From JAWXVE01 sp044425575 (GTDB lineage Bacteria; Bacillota; Clostridia; Lachnospirales; Lachnospiraceae), in the NCBI GenBank assembly GCA_044425575.1, contig JAWXVE010000008.1:1-45616 (forward strand): a stretch of 45,616 bases of DNA. The letters run 5' to 3'. Below, piece after piece: positions 8,854-17,394 of this stretch. Each line of letters begins with the position of its first letter. The stretch's first letter is position 1. The notes below the pieces were generated by a model that was given only the letters and a program-made list of their open reading frames with translations, had not been told where the DNA came from and ran no database searches. The position numbers and the translations under genes were made by a program.

Positions 8854-8889
8854 CCAATGATATAAAAACCGTATCTTTGTGTATTTATC

Positions 8890-8918
8890 TTGTTTCTACG
8901 CGTATTCTATGATAAAAT
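8890..8918 (+). promoter_or_regulatory. Possible sigma-A promoter for hprK
   Basis: TTGTTT and TAAAAT separated by 17 bases, 72 bases before the hprK start and after the end of uvrC. Confidence 0.42.
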
Positions 8919-8990
8919 AAAGGCGCTTTACACAAATAAAGAGTATTTGTGATAGAATTAATTTGGCAAGGTAAAAATGGAGGGTCTGTC

Positions 8991-9926
8991 ATGCAAAGTG
9001 TAAGTTTAGAATTAATTATTGAGAAGATGAAATTAACCAATCTAACCCCGGAGTTAGCAACTGAAGGTATTAAGATTACACAACCTGACATTAACCGACC
9101 AGCACTTCAATTATCGGGCTATTTTGAACATTATGAAGCCACACGTATTCAGATTATTGGCTTCGTGGAATATACCTATATGCAAAGTATGAGCGAAGAA
9201 CACAAGGAAACAATCTTTGCAAAATTATTATCTCACGATATTCCGTGTGTTGTATTTTGTAGAGACCTTCAGCCAGATCCATTATTTCTTAAAATTGCTA
9301 CAGAGCAGAATGTAGTGGTATTAACAGCATCGAAGGCCACTTCGTCTTTTATGGCAGAGATTATCCGCTGGTTAAATGTAAAGCTAGCTCCTTGTATTTC
9401 CGTACATGGTGTTTTAGTTGATGTATACGGAGAAGGCTTACTAATTACGGGAGAAAGTGGAATCGGAAAGAGTGAAGCTGCACTAGAACTTATTAAAAGA
9501 GGACATCGCCTTGTTACAGATGATGTAGTACAGATTCGAAAAGTTAGTGATGATACTTTAATAGGAGATGCACCTGATATTACAAAGCATTTTATTGAAT
9601 TACGCGGAATTGGTATTGTAGATGTTAAGACATTATTTGGTGTATCTAGCGTAAAAGATACCCAAGGAATTGACCTTGTTATCCGATTAGAAGATTGGGA
9701 TAAGGAAAAAGAGTATGATCGTTTGGGGCTAGAAGAAGAATATATAGAGTACCTTGGCAATAAAGTAGTGTGTCATAACATTCCTATTCGGCCAGGTCGT
9801 AATCTTGCAGTGATTTGTGAATCAGCAGCAGTTAATCACCGACAGAAGAAGATGGGATATAATGCAGCGCAGGAGTTATATACAAGGGTTCAGAACTCAT
9901 TAACGAAGAAAAAAGAGGACGAATAG
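8991..9926 (+). CDS. hprK: HPr kinase/phosphorylase
   Basis: Phosphorylates Ser46 of HPr and Crh when glycolytic intermediates are high, and removes the phosphate when phosphate is abundant: the sensor of carbon catabolite control in Firmicutes. The P-loop GESGIGKSE (about residues 153-161) is followed by ALELIKRGHRLVTDD and the HPrK signature LRGIGIVDVKTLFG. The chosen start ATG 8991 has GGAGGG upstream and gives 311 aa, the normal length; an earlier in-frame start at 8949 lacks such a site. The stop codon directly abuts the next gene (a ROK glucokinase). A likely substrate, a Crh-like HPr variant, is encoded at 12659. Confidence 0.96.
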   Translation: MQSVSLELIIEKMKLTNLTPELATEGIKITQPDINRPALQLSGYFEHYEATRIQIIGFVEYTYMQSMSEEHKETIFAKLLSHDIPCVVFCRDLQPDPLFLKIATEQNVVVLTASKATSSFMAEIIRWLNVKLAPCISVHGVLVDVYGEGLLITGESGIGKSEAALELIKRGHRLVTDDVVQIRKVSDDTLIGDAPDITKHFIELRGIGIVDVKTLFGVSSVKDTQGIDLVIRLEDWDKEKEYDRLGLEEEYIEYLGNKVVCHNIPIRPGRNLAVICESAAVNHRQKKMGYNAAQELYTRVQNSLTKKKEDE

Positions 9927-10862
9927 ATGAAGAAATGTTGTTTTGGAGTAGATATAGGCGGTACTACAATTAAATTGGGATTGTTCGATGTGGATGGGAA
10001 TTTATTGGATAAGTGGGATATTGTGACACATGTTGAGAACCATGGTGAGACGATTTTACCAGACATTGCCAAGACCATACAAGATAAAATAGCAGAAAAA
10101 GAAATTTCGGTGGATGACATAGTAGGCATCGGACTAGGAGCACCAGGGCCTATTACAGAAGATGGATATGTTAATAAAACGGCTAATTTAGGATGGGATA
10201 GAAAGTTTAATCTTGAGAAATCCCTTGCTAATATTACGGGATTTCCAGTAAAAGCCGCCAATGATGCAAATGTAGCGGCACTTGGAGAAATGTGGAAAGG
10301 TGGCGCAGAAGGATATCATAATTTGGTTATGGTTACACTTGGAACGGGTGTAGGCGGAGGTGTCATTATTCAAGACCATATTGTTACAGGAGCCACAGGC
10401 AGTGGCGGAGAAATTGGTCATTTACACGTAAACGATAATGAAGAAGAGCAGTGTGGATGTGGAGCGTTTGGCTGTTTGGAACAATATGCGTCTGCTACAG
10501 GAGTTGTAAGAATAGCAAAACGTAAGTTAAGCACATCGAATGAACCTAGTATATTAAGAGACCGCAGAATATCGGCGAAGACCGTATTTGATGCGGTAAA
10601 AGTAGGTGATGCACTTGCAATTGAGATTATGGAAGAGTTTGGTAAGTATTTGGGAAGTGCTCTTGCCAATGTTGCAGCCACCATTGATACGGAAGTCTTT
10701 GTAATTGGAGGTGGTGTATCGCGAGCAGGTATTATTTTGCTTGATTATGTGCAGAAGTATTATAAGCAATATGCTTTTTTTGCAATTCGTGATAAAAAGT
10801 TTGTATTAGCAACGCTAGGAAATGATGCAGGGATATATGGTGCAGCACGCCTTGTACTATAG
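9927..10862 (+). CDS. glcK: ROK-family glucokinase
   Basis: Phosphorylates glucose to glucose-6-phosphate with ATP. The N-terminal phosphate-binding loop VDIGGTTIKLGLFD and the ROK cysteine motif CGCGAFGCLEQYAS, which binds structural zinc, are clear. There is no N-terminal helix-turn-helix, so it is a kinase and not a ROK repressor. The 311-aa length is typical. It starts immediately after the hprK stop codon, so the two are surely cotranscribed, which links sugar phosphorylation with catabolite control. Confidence 0.92.
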   Translation: MKKCCFGVDIGGTTIKLGLFDVDGNLLDKWDIVTHVENHGETILPDIAKTIQDKIAEKEISVDDIVGIGLGAPGPITEDGYVNKTANLGWDRKFNLEKSLANITGFPVKAANDANVAALGEMWKGGAEGYHNLVMVTLGTGVGGGVIIQDHIVTGATGSGGEIGHLHVNDNEEEQCGCGAFGCLEQYASATGVVRIAKRKLSTSNEPSILRDRRISAKTVFDAVKVGDALAIEIMEEFGKYLGSALANVAATIDTEVFVIGGGVSRAGIILLDYVQKYYKQYAFFAIRDKKFVLATLGNDAGIYGAARLVL

Positions 10863-10921
10863 CAGTCATATAGAAGAAATAGGTGACATACAATACAAAA
10901 ATGAATGGAAGGAATGAATCG

Positions 10922-11836
10922 GTGAATATAGAATTTTATAAAAAGTTAATACAAATCATTCCAGAAGAAGCAATAAAGTTAGAAGAAGCAATGAAAGACC
11001 ACACTACATTTCAAGTAGGAGGACCAGCTGAATACTACATAGAGGTGGGGTCAGAGCATAGTTTAATAGAATTGTTACCTCTTATTCGAGAGTATGGACT
11101 AGATTATTTTATTCTTGGAAATGGCAGCAATTTATTGGTGAGTGACCAAGGTTATAGAGGGGTTATTATTTGCTTGAAATCAAGCACATCCCAGATGAAA
11201 ATAGCAGAAACAACTCTTACAGTATGGGCGGGTACTTTGTTAAGTGCAGTTGCAAATGAAGCGGCTAGGAATCAATTAACAGGGGTGGAGTTTGCAGCTG
11301 GAATCCCTGGAACAATTGGCGGAGCAGTTGTAATGAATGCAGGTGCCTATGATGGAGAGATGAAGGATATTGTAGAATCTGTCCGTATTTTGAATAAACA
11401 AGGTAAAATTATTACTTTAACTAGAGGGGAATTAGCCTTTGGCTATCGTACTAGTATTTTGAAGTTAATGCCAGTGGTGGTACTAGAAGTCACCCTAACA
11501 TTAGAAGCTGGTAACCGCGATGACATTGTAACAAAAATGAAAGAATTTACAGAAATGAGAAAAGCTAAACAACCCTTAATGCTTCCTAATGCAGGGAGTA
11601 CGTTTAAACGTCCTACAGGTTACTATGCGGGCAAGTTAATTATGGAGGCTGGATTGTCAGGGTATCGTATGGGTGGTGCTTGTGTTTCTCCAATTCATTG
11701 TGGTTTCCTTGTGAATGAAAAACAGGCGACAGCGGCCGATCTTTATGGATTAATGCAACATGTTATTGCAACGGTGCGAGAATGTCATGCCATTACGTTA
11801 GAACCAGAAGTAGTATGCCTTGGTACGTTCCAATGA
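10922..11836 (+). CDS. murB: UDP-N-acetylenolpyruvoylglucosamine reductase
   Basis: FAD- and NADPH-dependent reduction of UDP-GlcNAc-enolpyruvate to UDP-MurNAc, an early cytoplasmic step of peptidoglycan synthesis. Motifs: HTTFQVGGPAEYY, LGNGSNLLVSD, GIPGTIGGAVVMNAGAY, the catalytic serine region PNAGSTFKRP and the final glutamate in LEPEVVCLG. GTG 10922 is preferred (GGAAGG eight bases upstream), giving 304 aa like Bacillus MurB; in-frame GTG 10883 or ATG 10901 would add residues with poorer ribosome sites. The next gene is whiA; rapZ, which usually lies between them in relatives, is absent here. Confidence 0.95.
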   Translation: MNIEFYKKLIQIIPEEAIKLEEAMKDHTTFQVGGPAEYYIEVGSEHSLIELLPLIREYGLDYFILGNGSNLLVSDQGYRGVIICLKSSTSQMKIAETTLTVWAGTLLSAVANEAARNQLTGVEFAAGIPGTIGGAVVMNAGAYDGEMKDIVESVRILNKQGKIITLTRGELAFGYRTSILKLMPVVVLEVTLTLEAGNRDDIVTKMKEFTEMRKAKQPLMLPNAGSTFKRPTGYYAGKLIMEAGLSGYRMGGACVSPIHCGFLVNEKQATAADLYGLMQHVIATVRECHAITLEPEVVCLGTFQ

Positions 11837-11862
11837 TATGAGAAGCGAGAATTGGAGGGATT

Positions 11863-12603
11863 ATGTCATTTTCCAAAGAGGTAAAGGAAGAATTACGCAA
11901 GAATATCAGTCGGTCTTCCCACTGTCGCTTGGTGGAACAGGCTACTGCAATTCTGTATGGAGAATATGGGGCACATCATCAAATGGAAGACATATTTCAA
12001 TCCATGGTAGTGGAAAAGTCCTTACTTGAGAGAACGTGTTGTAAGCGAACTTTCTTAAAAATGGCATATTTAGCAATTGGGTCCATGAGTGATCCTGAAA
12101 AAGGATACCATCTAGAATATGTATGTGTAGAAGAACAACAAGCCTTACAAATACAAGAAATAATTGCATGCTTTGAAATAGAAACGAGAATTATAGAGCG
12201 TAAGAAACATTATGTGGTCTATATGAAAGAAGGTTCTAGTATTGTAGAACTACTGAATGTTATGGGAGCTCATGTATCTTTAATGAATTTTGAAAACTTA
12301 CGAATTGTAAAAGAAATGAGGAATTCAGTTAACCGTAGAGTGAATTGTGAAACGGCTAATATTTCCAAAACAGTTACAGCTGCCACAAAGCAAATTACAG
12401 ATATTGAGTACTTAATTACACATCACGAACTAGAGGATATGCCTCTTAACTTGCAAGAAATGGCACAGGTGCGTTTAGAATACCCAGATGCATCCTTGCA
12501 AGAGTTAGGATCCTATTTGCAGCCGACAGTTGGTAAATCAGGTGTGAATCATAGATTACGTAAGATTAGTGAACGAGCACGCTTCATTCGTGGAGAGGAC
12601 TAG
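11863..12603 (+). CDS. whiA: WhiA-like DNA-binding protein, shortened N-terminal half
   Basis: WhiA proteins combine a LAGLIDADG homing-endonuclease-like domain with a C-terminal helix-turn-helix and affect cell division and chromosome segregation in Firmicutes. The start MSFSKEVKEELRKNISRS, the middle GSMSDPEKGYHLEYVC and ERKKHYVVYMKEGS, the EMRNSVNRRVNCETAN segment and the C-terminal VGKSGVNHRLRKISERA are all WhiA hallmarks. At 246 aa it is roughly 60-70 residues shorter than usual: most of the N-terminal WhiA_N part between CRLVEQATAIL and RTCCKRTFLK is gone, in frame. The start has a GGAGGG site. Expression and the DNA-binding half look intact, so it is probably a functional short form rather than a pseudogene. 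Confidence 0.9.
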   Translation: MSFSKEVKEELRKNISRSSHCRLVEQATAILYGEYGAHHQMEDIFQSMVVEKSLLERTCCKRTFLKMAYLAIGSMSDPEKGYHLEYVCVEEQQALQIQEIIACFEIETRIIERKKHYVVYMKEGSSIVELLNVMGAHVSLMNFENLRIVKEMRNSVNRRVNCETANISKTVTAATKQITDIEYLITHHELEDMPLNLQEMAQVRLEYPDASLQELGSYLQPTVGKSGVNHRLRKISERARFIRGED

Positions 12604-12658
12604 TTACTTAATCATAGAGAGAGGCAATTAACACGCAATTAGAAATAAGGAGAAGATT

Positions 12659-12919
12659 ATGAAGAAAGCATTAGTAGAAGTACAATTAGCCAATGGTTTG
12701 GACGCACGGTCAGTGGCCATGCTAGTACAAGTTGCCACACAATATAGCAGCCATATTTATATTCAAGTGGATGAGAAAAAAGTAAATGCTAAGAGTATTA
12801 TGGGAATGATGACGTTAGCGTTGAATCCCGGTGATAGCCTAGAGATAGAAGCCACAGGAGACGATGAACTTACAGCTGTAGAAGCTATTAGCGCCTATTT
12901 GGCAGGAAAGAGCGAATAA
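12659..12919 (+). CDS. Crh-like HPr-family protein (Asp15, Ser46)
   Basis: The 86-aa HPr fold is clear, but the active-site histidine is replaced: the motif is NGLDARS with Asp at position 15, so it cannot accept phosphate from PEP via enzyme I. The regulatory serine is kept in NAKSIMGMM at Ser46. This is the logic of Bacillus Crh (Gln15, Ser46), a catabolite co-repressor of CcpA that is phosphorylated by HPrK and does no sugar transport. Like crh in Bacillus, it follows whiA directly (55 bases, ribosome site AAGGAG). Arg17-Ser18 replaces the common Arg-Pro. Role inferred; hprK lies 2.7 kb upstream. Confidence 0.9.
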   Translation: MKKALVEVQLANGLDARSVAMLVQVATQYSSHIYIQVDEKKVNAKSIMGMMTLALNPGDSLEIEATGDDELTAVEAISAYLAGKSE

Positions 12920-12929
12920 AGTATTTCAG

Positions 12930-12980
12930 GGCAATTTGTACTAGACGGTCCTAAGTTGCCAGACTTTGGGAAAGGGATGG
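12930..12980 (+). promoter_or_regulatory. Repeated leader element, copy 2 (before the lipid kinase)
   Basis: Second copy of the element at 6920-6970 (43 of 51 positions identical, no gaps). The outer stem GGCAATTT/AAGTTGCC is identical, the inner stem is ACT-AGAC-GGT, and the tail AGACTTTGGGAAAGGGATGG supplies the AAAGG ribosome site. It begins 11 bases after the HPr-like gene, so it may act inside a longer transcript. Confidence 0.6.
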
Positions 12981-13922
12981 ATGATTAGTATGGAGCAGAG
13001 CACGCGAAAAAAATTATTGTTTATCTACAACCCGCATGCGGGAAAAGCTTCGATTAAACGTAAATTAGCTGATATTATCGATGTATTTGTAAAAGAGGAA
13101 TATGAGGTAACAGTCTACCCGACACAAGGACCTAATCAGGCTACAGAACTTGCATGCACACAATCTGATTCTTATGATGTATTAGTATGCAGTGGCGGTG
13201 ATGGGACACTTGACGAGGTGGTAACTGGTATGATGCAAGCGGAACATAAAATTCCAATTGGCTATATACCAGCAGGCAGCACCAATGATTTTGCAAGAAG
13301 TCTGCATATCCCTAGGGATATGATGAGCGCAGCGCGAATGATTGTAACAGGAACTACATTCCCGTGTGATATAGGTGCTTTTAATGCAGATACCTTTGTA
13401 TATATTGCAGCATTCGGAATCTTTACAGATGTTTCCTATGAGACCACTCAAGAGATGAAAAGTGTGCTTGGTTATGCGGCGTATGTATTAGAAGGTATGA
13501 AACGCTTGTCGTCTATTGATGCGTATCGTTTGAAAGTGACGACTCCGACTGAAAAGATTGAAGATGAATTTATCTTTGGAATGGTTACCAATTCTCATTC
13601 GGTAGGTGGATTTAAGAAGATAACAGGTAAGAGTGTGGCGCTAGACGATGGATTATTTGAATTGATTCTTGTAAAATACCCAGCCAATCCCGTTGAATTA
13701 AATGGTACATTGGCAGCTATTCTTACAGGTAGCATTGATCCAGATTATATGTATTGTGTTAAGATAGAGGAAGTCCTAATAGAGTCGGAAGAATATGTGG
13801 CTTGGACTTTGGATGGAGAATACGGTGGAGACCATAAAAAGGTGCATATACGTAATTGCAAGCAAGCATTGGAGATGATTGTACCACAAAGAACATTAAG
13901 AAAAGATAGAAATCATAAATAA
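12981..13922 (+). CDS. Diacylglycerol/lipid kinase (YegS/BmrU/DagK family)
   Basis: Predicted to phosphorylate diacylglycerol or a related lipid with ATP, recycling diacylglycerol made during lipoteichoic acid synthesis. Family motifs: YNPHAGKA near the N-terminus, the nucleotide-binding GGDGTLDEVV and IPAGSTNDFARSL, and a C-terminal beta domain ending VAWTLDGEYGG. At 313 aa the length fits DagK and YegS. Start is ATG 12981 or 12990; both lie just behind the repeated leader element, and the AAAGG distance suits 12990 slightly better by the uvrC analogy. The exact lipid substrate cannot be told. Confidence 0.88.
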   Translation: MISMEQSTRKKLLFIYNPHAGKASIKRKLADIIDVFVKEEYEVTVYPTQGPNQATELACTQSDSYDVLVCSGGDGTLDEVVTGMMQAEHKIPIGYIPAGSTNDFARSLHIPRDMMSAARMIVTGTTFPCDIGAFNADTFVYIAAFGIFTDVSYETTQEMKSVLGYAAYVLEGMKRLSSIDAYRLKVTTPTEKIEDEFIFGMVTNSHSVGGFKKITGKSVALDDGLFELILVKYPANPVELNGTLAAILTGSIDPDYMYCVKIEEVLIESEEYVAWTLDGEYGGDHKKVHIRNCKQALEMIVPQRTLRKDRNHK

Positions 13923-14007
13923 AGATTCCTTTTTTGCAAGGAATAGGTTATAATGACAGTAGCGAGCAAAAATACGCAAAGTATAAAACAATATGGAGGA
14001 CAAAAAT

Positions 14008-14871
14008 ATGTTAGTTTCAGCAGCGGAAATGCTAAAAAAAGCAAAAGCAGGTCACTACGCAGTAGGTCAATTCAACATTAACAACTTAGAATGGACAAAA
14101 GCAGTTTTATTAACAGCACAAGAAAATAATTCACCAGTTATCTTAGGTGTATCAGAAGGTGCAGGAAAATACATGGGTGGCTACACAACAGTAGTTGGTA
14201 TGACAAATGGTTTAATGAAAGAATTAAACATTACAGTACCTGTAGCTCTTCACTTAGACCATGGTTCATATGAACACTGCTACAAATGTATGGAAGCTGG
14301 TTTCTCATCAGTTATGTTTGATGGTTCTCACTACCCAATCGAAGAAAACATTGCTAAAACTCAAGAATTAGTGGCAGCAGCACACGGAAAAGGAATCTCA
14401 ATCGAAGCAGAAGTTGGTTCAATTGGTGGAGAAGAAGATGGTGTAGTTGGTACAGGTGAATGTGCAGATCCACAAGAATGTAAATCAATTGCAGACTTAG
14501 GAATTGACTTCTTAGCAGCTGGTATTGGTAATATCCATGGTAAATACCCTGCAAACTGGGCTGGTTTATCATTTGAGACATTAGCAGGAATCCAAGAATT
14601 AACAGGAGAAATGCCATTAGTATTACATGGTGGTACTGGAATCCCAACAGAGATGATTCAAAAAGCAATCGACCTTGGCGTTGCAAAAATCAATGTAAAT
14701 ACAGAATGCCAATTAACATTTGCAGCAGCTACACGTGAATACATTGAAGCTGGTAAAGATCAACAAGGAAAAGGATTTGACCCACGTAAGTTATTAGCTC
14801 CAGGATTTGAAGCAATCAAAGCAACTGTCAAAGAAAAAATGGAAATCTTCGGATCTGTTGATAAAGCTTAA
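14008..14871 (+). CDS. fba: Class II fructose-bisphosphate aldolase
   Basis: Zinc-dependent cleavage of fructose-1,6-bisphosphate in glycolysis. Motifs: SEGAGKYMGG, the first zinc-ligand region LHLDHGS, EAEVGSIGGEEDG, GNIHGKYP, LVLHGGTGIP and the phosphate-binding INVNTE. ATG 14008 follows a strong GGAGG site; the in-frame ATG 13993 contains that site and is rejected. The codon choice is more uniform than in the neighbours, with repeated use of a few favoured codons, as in highly expressed genes. It stands alone, with a strong terminator behind it. The tagatose-bisphosphate form cannot be strictly excluded. Confidence 0.95.
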   Translation: MLVSAAEMLKKAKAGHYAVGQFNINNLEWTKAVLLTAQENNSPVILGVSEGAGKYMGGYTTVVGMTNGLMKELNITVPVALHLDHGSYEHCYKCMEAGFSSVMFDGSHYPIEENIAKTQELVAAAHGKGISIEAEVGSIGGEEDGVVGTGECADPQECKSIADLGIDFLAAGIGNIHGKYPANWAGLSFETLAGIQELTGEMPLVLHGGTGIPTEMIQKAIDLGVAKINVNTECQLTFAAATREYIEAGKDQQGKGFDPRKLLAPGFEAIKATVKEKMEIFGSVDKA

Positions 14872-14918
14872 TTGGAATTGTAGTTTATACATGCAAGATG
14901 TCTAGAATTTACAACAAT

Positions 14919-14955
14919 AAAAAACTCCACTGACTCAATCTTCAGTGGAGTTTTT
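14919..14955. terminator. Bidirectional terminator between fba and the symporter gene
   Basis: AAAACTCCACTGA and TCAGTGGAGTTTT form a 13-bp stem with an A run before and a T run after, so it can end both converging transcripts. Confidence 0.93.
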
Positions 14956-14971
14956 CTTGAAGTGTGAAGTA

Positions 14972-16405
14972 TTAGAGATCTTCACCGCCAATACTTTCTT
15001 TTCCTTCTTTTACACGTTTCACATAATCCTTCGTCATCTTAATGACTTCGTTGGATAATAAGGTAATGGCAATTAAGTTTGGTACTGCCATAAATCCATT
15101 AAAGGTATCTGAAATATCCCATACTAGGTCAAGAGATGCAGTACATCCAAAGAAGATTGTAGTAATGAATATGACTTTATAAGGTAAAACAGCTTTGGAA
15201 CCAAATAAGTATGTAATGGCACGTTCACCATAGTAGGACCAACCAAGTACAGTGGAAAATGCAAATAAGATAAGAGCAATGGCCACAAATTTATCCGAGT
15301 GAGGAATGGTAGCAGCGAAGGAGGCACTTGTTAGTGGCGTACCATTTAACACATCTACGCCATTTGCAATATTAGTAATATACATTTCCATATCATAGAC
15401 ACCACTTGTTAGGATAACAAGTGCAGTAATGGTACATACCACTAAAGTGTCAGTAAATACTTCGAAGATTCCCCACATACCTTGTACAACAGGTTCTTTT
15501 ACATCAGATGCACAATGTACCATAACCGAAGAGCCAAGTCCAGCTTCATTAGAAAAGACACCTCGTGAAATACCAGTTCTCATTGCTTGAGCAACACCAT
15601 ATCCAAGGACACCACCACCAGCAGCTTTGAAATTGAAGGCTTCGGTGAAAATGAGACGAAATGCGTCAGGAACTAAACTAAAGTTTGCAATTACAATGAA
15701 GATTCCACCTGCCATATAAATAAGTGCCATAAATGGTACTATTTTCTCAGTAACACTTGCGATTCTTTTAATACCACCTACGATTACAAGTGATACACAT
15801 ATCATAAGTATGATTCCTGTAATCATGGGCGGAATGGAAAAAGATTCCTCTAATCCGCTGGCAATGGAATTTACTTGTGTCATATTACCAATTCCAAAAG
15901 AAGCTAATACACAGAAAATAGAAAATAAAACAGCTAACCATTTTAACTTAAGTCCACGTTCGATGTAAATCATAGCACCACCGACCCACTCGCCTTTTTC
16001 GTTACGATAGCGATATTTGATTCCCAAGGTATTCTCCGCAAAATTGGTCATCATACCAAAGAATGCAGATAACCACATCCAAAATACAGCTCCGGGACCA
16101 CCCATGGCAATGGCAGTTGCAACACCTGCTATGTTACCAGTACCAATTGTAGCGGCGAGAGCAGTACAAAGGGATTGGAATTGTGAGATGGCGTGCTTAT
16201 CATCTGTTTTACGCACCTTTTTATCGCGAAATAATTGTAATAAGGTAACATCTAACCAATAGCGTGCGTGTGAAATCTGGAATATCTTAGTACGAATGGT
16301 AAACATGAGCCCTACACATAAAAAGCCCACAAGCATAATTGGTCCCCAGATAAAGCTATTGAGTGTAGCATTTACATTGGTGACAGTTTCAATAAATTGT
16401 GACAT
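14972..16405 (-). CDS. Alanine/glycine:cation symporter (AGCS family)
   Basis: Sodium-coupled uptake of alanine or glycine across the cytoplasmic membrane. The 477-aa protein has about ten hydrophobic segments and the AGCS signatures GPIMLVGFLCVGLMFTIRTK and GTGNIAGVATAIAMGGPGA followed by FWMWLSAFFGM. ATG 16405 (MSQFIETV) was chosen because AGGAGG lies eight bases upstream; the longer reading to 16486 runs over the promoter's start region and has no ribosome site. It converges on fba. Sodium coupling would match the sodium-type ATP synthase further along. Confidence 0.94.
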   Translation of the reverse strand: MSQFIETVTNVNATLNSFIWGPIMLVGFLCVGLMFTIRTKIFQISHARYWLDVTLLQLFRDKKVRKTDDKHAISQFQSLCTALAATIGTGNIAGVATAIAMGGPGAVFWMWLSAFFGMMTNFAENTLGIKYRYRNEKGEWVGGAMIYIERGLKLKWLAVLFSIFCVLASFGIGNMTQVNSIASGLEESFSIPPMITGIILMICVSLVIVGGIKRIASVTEKIVPFMALIYMAGGIFIVIANFSLVPDAFRLIFTEAFNFKAAGGGVLGYGVAQAMRTGISRGVFSNEAGLGSSVMVHCASDVKEPVVQGMWGIFEVFTDTLVVCTITALVILTSGVYDMEMYITNIANGVDVLNGTPLTSASFAATIPHSDKFVAIALILFAFSTVLGWSYYGERAITYLFGSKAVLPYKVIFITTIFFGCTASLDLVWDISDTFNGFMAVPNLIAITLLSNEVIKMTKDYVKRVKEGKESIGGEDL

Positions 16406-16476
16406 GGTAAATCCTCCTATTTTAAATTTAAAAAAAGGTGCACTAAATGAACTAGTACGCCTTTGTATCTCTTCGT

Positions 16477-16505
16477 ATAGTAGCACAGTGACGTGAAAAA
16501 GTCAA
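16477..16505 (-). promoter_or_regulatory. Sigma-A type promoter for the symporter
   Basis: On the minus strand, TTGACT and TACTAT are separated by 17 bases, 72 bases upstream of the ATG. Confidence 0.65.
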
Positions 16506-16718
16506 AATATTTTGCGTGTTGGAAATAGCCCCAGAAAAGGGAGGATGCCAAGCGAATTACTTCACTTGGCATTTATAAAAAAGTTTTTTAAAAGCATTTC
16601 TATGTGTAGTCTGTAATTGCTTTCTTTATATTACTTATTATATGCCCTAGATTTGTATAAAAAGTGTTGAATTATTAAATACTTTTTAAATGAAATGTGA
16701 ATAAAATATGAACGAACC
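16506..16718. other. Non-coding gap between symporter and cyclophilin genes
   Basis: Together with the symporter leader, this is over 300 bases without a gene. It holds one clear inverted repeat, ATGCCAAG/CTTGGCAT at 16545-16572, with no good T run on either strand, and otherwise AT-rich sequence. I see no small ORF with a ribosome site. Confidence 0.5.
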
Positions 16719-17240
16719 CTAACAAGTTTCTACTTCTGGATAAGTTGCTCCAAACAATTCCACTGCAATAGATTGAATCTTCTGTTCATCTACTGGACGA
16801 TCAGAGAATCCAGTTTCTCCTTCTGCAATTTTATTCACAATATCCATGCCCTCTGTAATCTTACCAAAAGCGGCATATGCACCATCTAAATGTGGAGAGT
16901 TTTTATGCATAATGAAAAATTGTGAACCAGCCGAATCGGGTGCCATACTCCGAGCCATAGAAAGAACGCCCTCTGTATGCTTCAAGTCATTGGTAAAACC
17001 ATTTTGTGAAAATTCCCCTTTGATTTGGTAACCAGGACCACCCATGCCAGAACCTTCTGGACAACCACCTTGAAGCATAAAGCCCTTAATTACACGGTGA
17101 AAAATAAGTCCGTCATAGTAATTTTTAGAGATTAGACTAATAAAGTTAGTTACAGTATTAGGTGCGATTTCAGGGTAAAGTTCTGCTTTCATAATGTCAC
17201 CATTCTCCATGGTGATTGTAATAATTGGATTTTGAGCCAT
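16719..17240 (-). CDS. Peptidyl-prolyl cis-trans isomerase, cyclophilin type
   Basis: Cytoplasmic prolyl isomerase that speeds protein folding. Cyclophilin motifs: IAPNTVTNFISL, FHRVIKGFMLQGGCPEGSGMGGPGY, the active-site SMARSMAPDSAGSQFFIM and LDGAYAAFGKITEGMDIV. The 173-aa length is normal for the bacterial PpiB group, and there is no signal peptide. ATG 17240 has AGAGGA nine bases upstream; ATG 17249 overlaps that site. It is divergent from the Sua5 gene. Confidence 0.95.
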   Translation of the reverse strand: MAQNPIITITMENGDIMKAELYPEIAPNTVTNFISLISKNYYDGLIFHRVIKGFMLQGGCPEGSGMGGPGYQIKGEFSQNGFTNDLKHTEGVLSMARSMAPDSAGSQFFIMHKNSPHLDGAYAAFGKITEGMDIVNKIAEGETGFSDRPVDEQKIQSIAVELFGATYPEVETC

Positions 17241-17269
17241 TTCAATCATTCCTCTTTTCTTTTTCTTCT

Positions 17270-17298
17270 ATTGTACTCAATCTATTCGAATACGTAAA
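17270..17298 (-). promoter_or_regulatory. Promoter for the cyclophilin gene
   Basis: Minus strand: TTTACG and TACAAT with a 17-base spacer, 30 bases before the start codon. Confidence 0.6.
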
Positions 17299-17321
17299 GT
17301 AGATTTTTACAAAAGTAATGG

Positions 17322-17350
17322 TTTCAAAATAAGAAGAAATATGATATTCT
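17322..17350 (+). promoter_or_regulatory. Possible promoter for the ywlC operon
   Basis: TTTCAA and TATTCT with a 17-base spacer, 45 bases before the start codon. Confidence 0.42.
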
Positions 17351-17394
17351 AAAAGATATATAGCTCGATAAGAGTATGAGTGAAAGGGTATCAG

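Noticed and set aside
9269..9760. 163-aa open frame on the minus strand
   Set aside because: Lies wholly antisense to hprK, has no ribosome site and reads as low-complexity Ser/Pro/Thr, typical of a shadow frame.
13924..13946. ATTCCTT/AAGGAAT hairpin as terminator after the lipid kinase gene
   Set aside because: The stem is short and AT-rich and is followed by AGGTTATAATG, not a T run; the T run is inside the loop.
16545..16572. ATGCCAAG/CTTGGCAT hairpin as terminator of the cyclophilin gene
   Set aside because: It is about 145 bases from the gene end and no T run follows on the minus strand; on the plus strand no gene precedes it.
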